Assembly (NCBI RefSeq): GCF_041146395.1 | Contig: NC_091010.1 | Location: 53,154,001-53,218,000 of the forward strand | DNA: 64,000 nucleotides | Direction: 5' to 3' | Source of the DNA: Eulemur rufifrons | Lineage: Eukaryota; Chordata; Mammalia; Primates; Lemuridae | Shown: in pieces, positions 61,031-64,000 of the stretch | Numbering within the stretch: the stretch's first letter is position 1 | How the letters are laid out: every line of letters begins with the position of its first letter | Program-made: the position numbers and the translations under genes | Notes under the pieces: model-generated | Database searches by the model: none | The model's input: only the letters and a program-made list of their open reading frames with translations | Told to the model about the DNA's origin: nothing

Positions 61031-63342
61031 TGAAGAGATATTTGCACATATTATTTAAACTAGTTTTCAAATAAAACCTATAAGTAAACAGAGATGCATT
61101 TTTTAAAATTCTTTCTATGAGGGAGGAAAGTATCAGAATGACGAGATAATGAAGTGAAAGTCATAGAGAAATGAGCAGACGAGGGTTGACTTCGGCTTTG
61201 ACTCCTAAACTCTAGTTTAAAAGATAGTTCTAAAAGCCTTCTCTGAGGAGTGCCAAGATAGTGCTCGCCTCTGAATCCTCATCACAGGGCTGGGAAAAAT
61301 GCTAGACTCATCAAAGGAAAAATGTTCTTGGAAAGGCGAGAGGGAAGGTCATTTGTGATGGTGGCCACCTCCATGGCTGGCCGGCAAGGTTTTCCCAAGG
61401 GCTTCTCAGGCTGCAGCCATGCACCTCCTCTGTAGGCGCTCAGGCTTAGGGAAAATGAAAACAGAAAACATCCAAGGTCATGTACTGAAGAATGCTCCAG
61501 TTTGGAGGTGAAGCGAATTTCTAAGTGTGAGACACAGACTGGGCCAGAGCAGCTGCCTCTTAGGAAAAGATCCAAAACATCATTCACCGAGTGGCCAACA
61601 GTCCTCAGCCATGATGCTGGCCCAGCTGCCCCACCTCATGGCACTCAGGAAAATCAACAGTATCTTCCTTTATCTGAAGACAGAATTCTGATCAGACTCT
61701 AAAATCTTGCCAGTGAAAGAGGAAGCATGTTTTGTTAAGTGAGAGGAGCAAATGTCAGAGTAGAGAAAACCAGGGGGGGGGCGAAGGATGAAGACACTGG
61801 GAAGACAGAAGAGAGAGCCACAACCAACATCTGAGGAGATGACACTTCGCATGAGCTTCTCTAAGAACAAACAGACCAGGAGAGCTGTTGCCACAGTTCT
61901 TGGCACGTGCTCTGCTCTCTCACAGCTGAATGAGTTATTGATCTGTCTTAAATGGAAGCTGTTTTTCTCAAGATCCCTGCATTTCAGATCAACAGAGTTT
62001 TGCAATGGAATAAAATGAGTTTCTAGTGACTTTTTAATGACATATGGATCAGGTTTGGGCAATCCTGAGCCCCACTTAAGGCCATTCTCTGCCTCACCCC
62101 AATTTGGCCACAGTGCCTCAGGCAGAGCTGTCATGCAGAAACTTCCAGGGTGAGCTGCAAGTGGCTTTTAAAGGCAAACAGGACAGCCAATGGGCACCAT
62201 CACCTCTGGATAGTGTTTGTGCCCCAGTCTGATGCATCCCCAAGGTCAGCTTTAAAGCCCATTAGAGAAATCCAGCTGCCTTCACAGATGCCACCATCTA
62301 AGCATCCCTACAAGCTTGAATCCTTTTTGGTCTAAGTTATTTGGAAAGAAGCCAGCAAAAAAAAAAAAATGCCAGAACAAAAAGCCACTGCAGGGAAACA
62401 CATCATTCTTCATAGGAGACTGCTGTTCCTATGGTTAAAGTGAATGTGAGAAGCAGGTCACAGCAAATTAAGATGATTGGGAGAAAAATAAATGGTAACC
62501 AGAATCCTTGACACTCAGCCACAGTTATGAGCCTTCAGTCATCTTTGTGGCTTTTTCAAAAAGCCTTACAGTGTAGCAGAGGGAGCTAGGAATTCAAATA
62601 CCCGCCAGAGCAGACGACTCACAGCAGCTAGACTCACCCATATTTGTGTTGTTAGCTGGTTGTTAAACTGGGTGTGGGGAAAACGGGCATTGCTAAATGA
62701 ATTCTGCAATGATCAAAGAAAAAAACTATTACATTAAACTATTTATTTATTTATCACTCACCTTAACTGGGAAAGGGAAACCAGGGAGTGTGATACCCTT
62801 GTGATGACTGGGTTGCAATTTCAGTTCTCAGTCTCCTTCTCAGTCAGTGCAAAAAAGGGAAACTCAGGCAATTCTAAAATTCACAGTAGCATCATCAGCT
62901 GAGCTTCTGAGCTTCATTGCATCTGTGCCCAAATGGCTATAGTGTGACTATAGGAAAAATATCAGTATTACCTTTAATATCTTAATGCCAACATGCCAAA
63001 GTGGAAGCACTGCTGGAAAGACATGGACAGCACAGCAATAGCCTGGCCTGGCTAATATAAAATTAAGAGGTGTAGTGTGCTGAGTCTGAACAAGTGTTAG
63101 AGTTAGAATAGCAACTAGTGTCAAAGTTGTCCACAACCACAGTCTTCAAACATTAGTTCTGACCACAGACTGAAACATGGTCAATGATAACAGTATAGAA
63201 AGAGCAGGAGAGCTTCAGCTGGACCCTGCACCTGCTCACACAGATGGTAACTACCAGCATGATTCTCAAATGTACAGACCAGTGACACAGTCATCACAAA
63301 TGTGTGCCACAACCAGAGACCCATCTCAAATCTTTAGCAATA
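61031..63342. other. Unassigned, mildly GC-richer DNA
   Basis: No repeat recognised across 61100-62350, which is unusual for this window. It holds the longest open frame outside the L1 (61670-62134, minus, 154 codons; no domain) and an antisense companion of 76 codons. A G9 run is at 61773-61781. An A13 run is at 62357-62369. Gene status unsupported. Confidence 0.45.
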
Positions 63343-63653
63343 GGCTGGGCACAATGGCTCATGCCCATAGTCCCAGCACTTTGGGAATTCTCTCCAAGGC
63401 AGGAGAATCACTTGAAGCCAAGAGTTCAAGACCAACCTGGGCGATATAGCAAGAAACTATAGGTGTGGTGGCACATACCTGTAGTCCTTGCTACTCAGGA
63501 GGCTGAGGTGGGAGAATGGCTGAGGTGGGAGAATGGCTGAGGTGGGAGGATGGCTTAAGCCCAGGTGTTTGAGGTTATAGAGAGCTATGATTGCTCCACT
63601 GCATTGCATCCTGGGTGACAAAGTGAGACACTGTCTCAGGAACAAAAAAAAAA
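63343..63653 (+). mobile_element. Alu element, J type, with linker deletion and internal triplication
   Basis: Left arm ('ggctgggcacaatggctcat', 'cccagcactttgggaatt'), right arm ('gtggtggcacatacctgtag', 'ctactcaggaggctgagg', 'ttgctccactgcattgcatc') and A tail. Most of the A-rich linker and nearby bases are missing ('agcaagaaactataggtgtg'). The right arm carries three tandem 17-bp copies (63504-63554). The flanks 'tctttagcaa' and 'tctggagcaa' may be a decayed target duplication. Confidence 0.85.
63504..63554. repeat. 17-bp tandem triplication in an Alu
   Basis: TGAGGTGGGAGAATGGC twice, then once more with one difference (GGATGGC), in place of a single copy in an ordinary Alu. Confidence 0.95.
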
Positions 63654-64000
63654 TCTGGAGCAAAGAAAAGTAATGAGCAAATTCACTAATCACAATTTCA
63701 TCAGTCAAGGCCAATCTTACGATTACAATTTTAGGAAGAAGGTCTGCTTTAACTGACAGCACTAGTGTCATTCACTGGTAAAGGAAAATGTATTTCTATT
63801 TCCATACTTCTGTTTTAATCTCATACATTTTATTGTTTTACATCAAGAATCCACTTAGTTTATTTTTCCATATTTAATTTGGAATATGATTTACATGAGT
63901 TATTGCTCACAAAAGAAGTAAGAGCAGTCCCATAATTCAACCTGCTAATATCCTTTTGATTCTTAATTTATCAAGTTATTAAATGTTCTTCTCTCACATA
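63654..64000. other. Unassigned AT-rich DNA
   Basis: Nothing recognised. Confidence 0.45.

Noticed and set aside
61670..62134. 154-codon antisense frame
   Set aside because: Longest outside the L1, but no motif and an opposite-strand frame within it. Kept only as a low-interest observation.
63457..63771. Antisense 104-codon frame
   Set aside because: Translation of a reversed Alu (typical 'LSPRMQCSGAIIA' type text); not a gene.

Overview
The window is nuclear DNA from a primate, most probably a strepsirrhine (lemur or loris type). Three observations support this. Both recognisable Alu elements are old dimeric Alus of J type, and no younger S or Y type Alu is seen. MIR, L2, MER2, MER5 and MLT relics are typical of a placental genome. 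The one young repeat is a full-length L1 whose ORFs are clearly primate-like, but whose 5' UTR, 3' UTR and ORF2 C-terminus differ from the human L1 lineage. The species call is inference.

No host protein-coding exon, tRNA, rRNA or other RNA gene could be supported. Outside the L1, every open frame is short (about 155 codons or fewer), without recognisable domains, and usually over repeats or AT-rich DNA. The sequence therefore looks like intergenic or deep intronic DNA.

Layout. 1-12.7 kb: AT-rich DNA with L2 and MIR relics and a MER2/Tigger-type DNA transposon inserted in a MIR. 12.7-14.5 kb: a three-level nest, with an old LTR-like element split by an L1 3' end that is itself split by a solo LTR with TG...CA ends and a 5-bp target duplication. 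14.7-36.4 kb: an L1M ORF1 relic, MER5- and MLT1-like elements, several MIRs, microsatellites, a 60-bp tandem duplication and a long L1M/L1ME 3' end. 36.4-47.5 kb: an Alu, more MIR and L2, and a well-preserved solo LTR at 45992-46474. 47.5-53.8 kb: a full-length antisense L1, framed by a perfect 14-bp target-site duplication. 53.8-64 kb: an LTR-like segment, an L2, MIRs, L1 scraps and a second Alu.

The L1 is the only functional-looking unit. Its CpG-rich 5' UTR has a YY1-type site at the very start. ORF1 (RNA-binding chaperone) carries one frameshift. ORF2 (endonuclease plus reverse transcriptase) is fully open, with every catalytic residue checked present. The 3' UTR has a strong G-rich tract and the copy ends in an A-rich tail. 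As written it should not make complete ORF1 protein, but it could encode ORF2 protein. I found no convincing new biological system; the most notable items are the near-intact L1 and its unusual parts.
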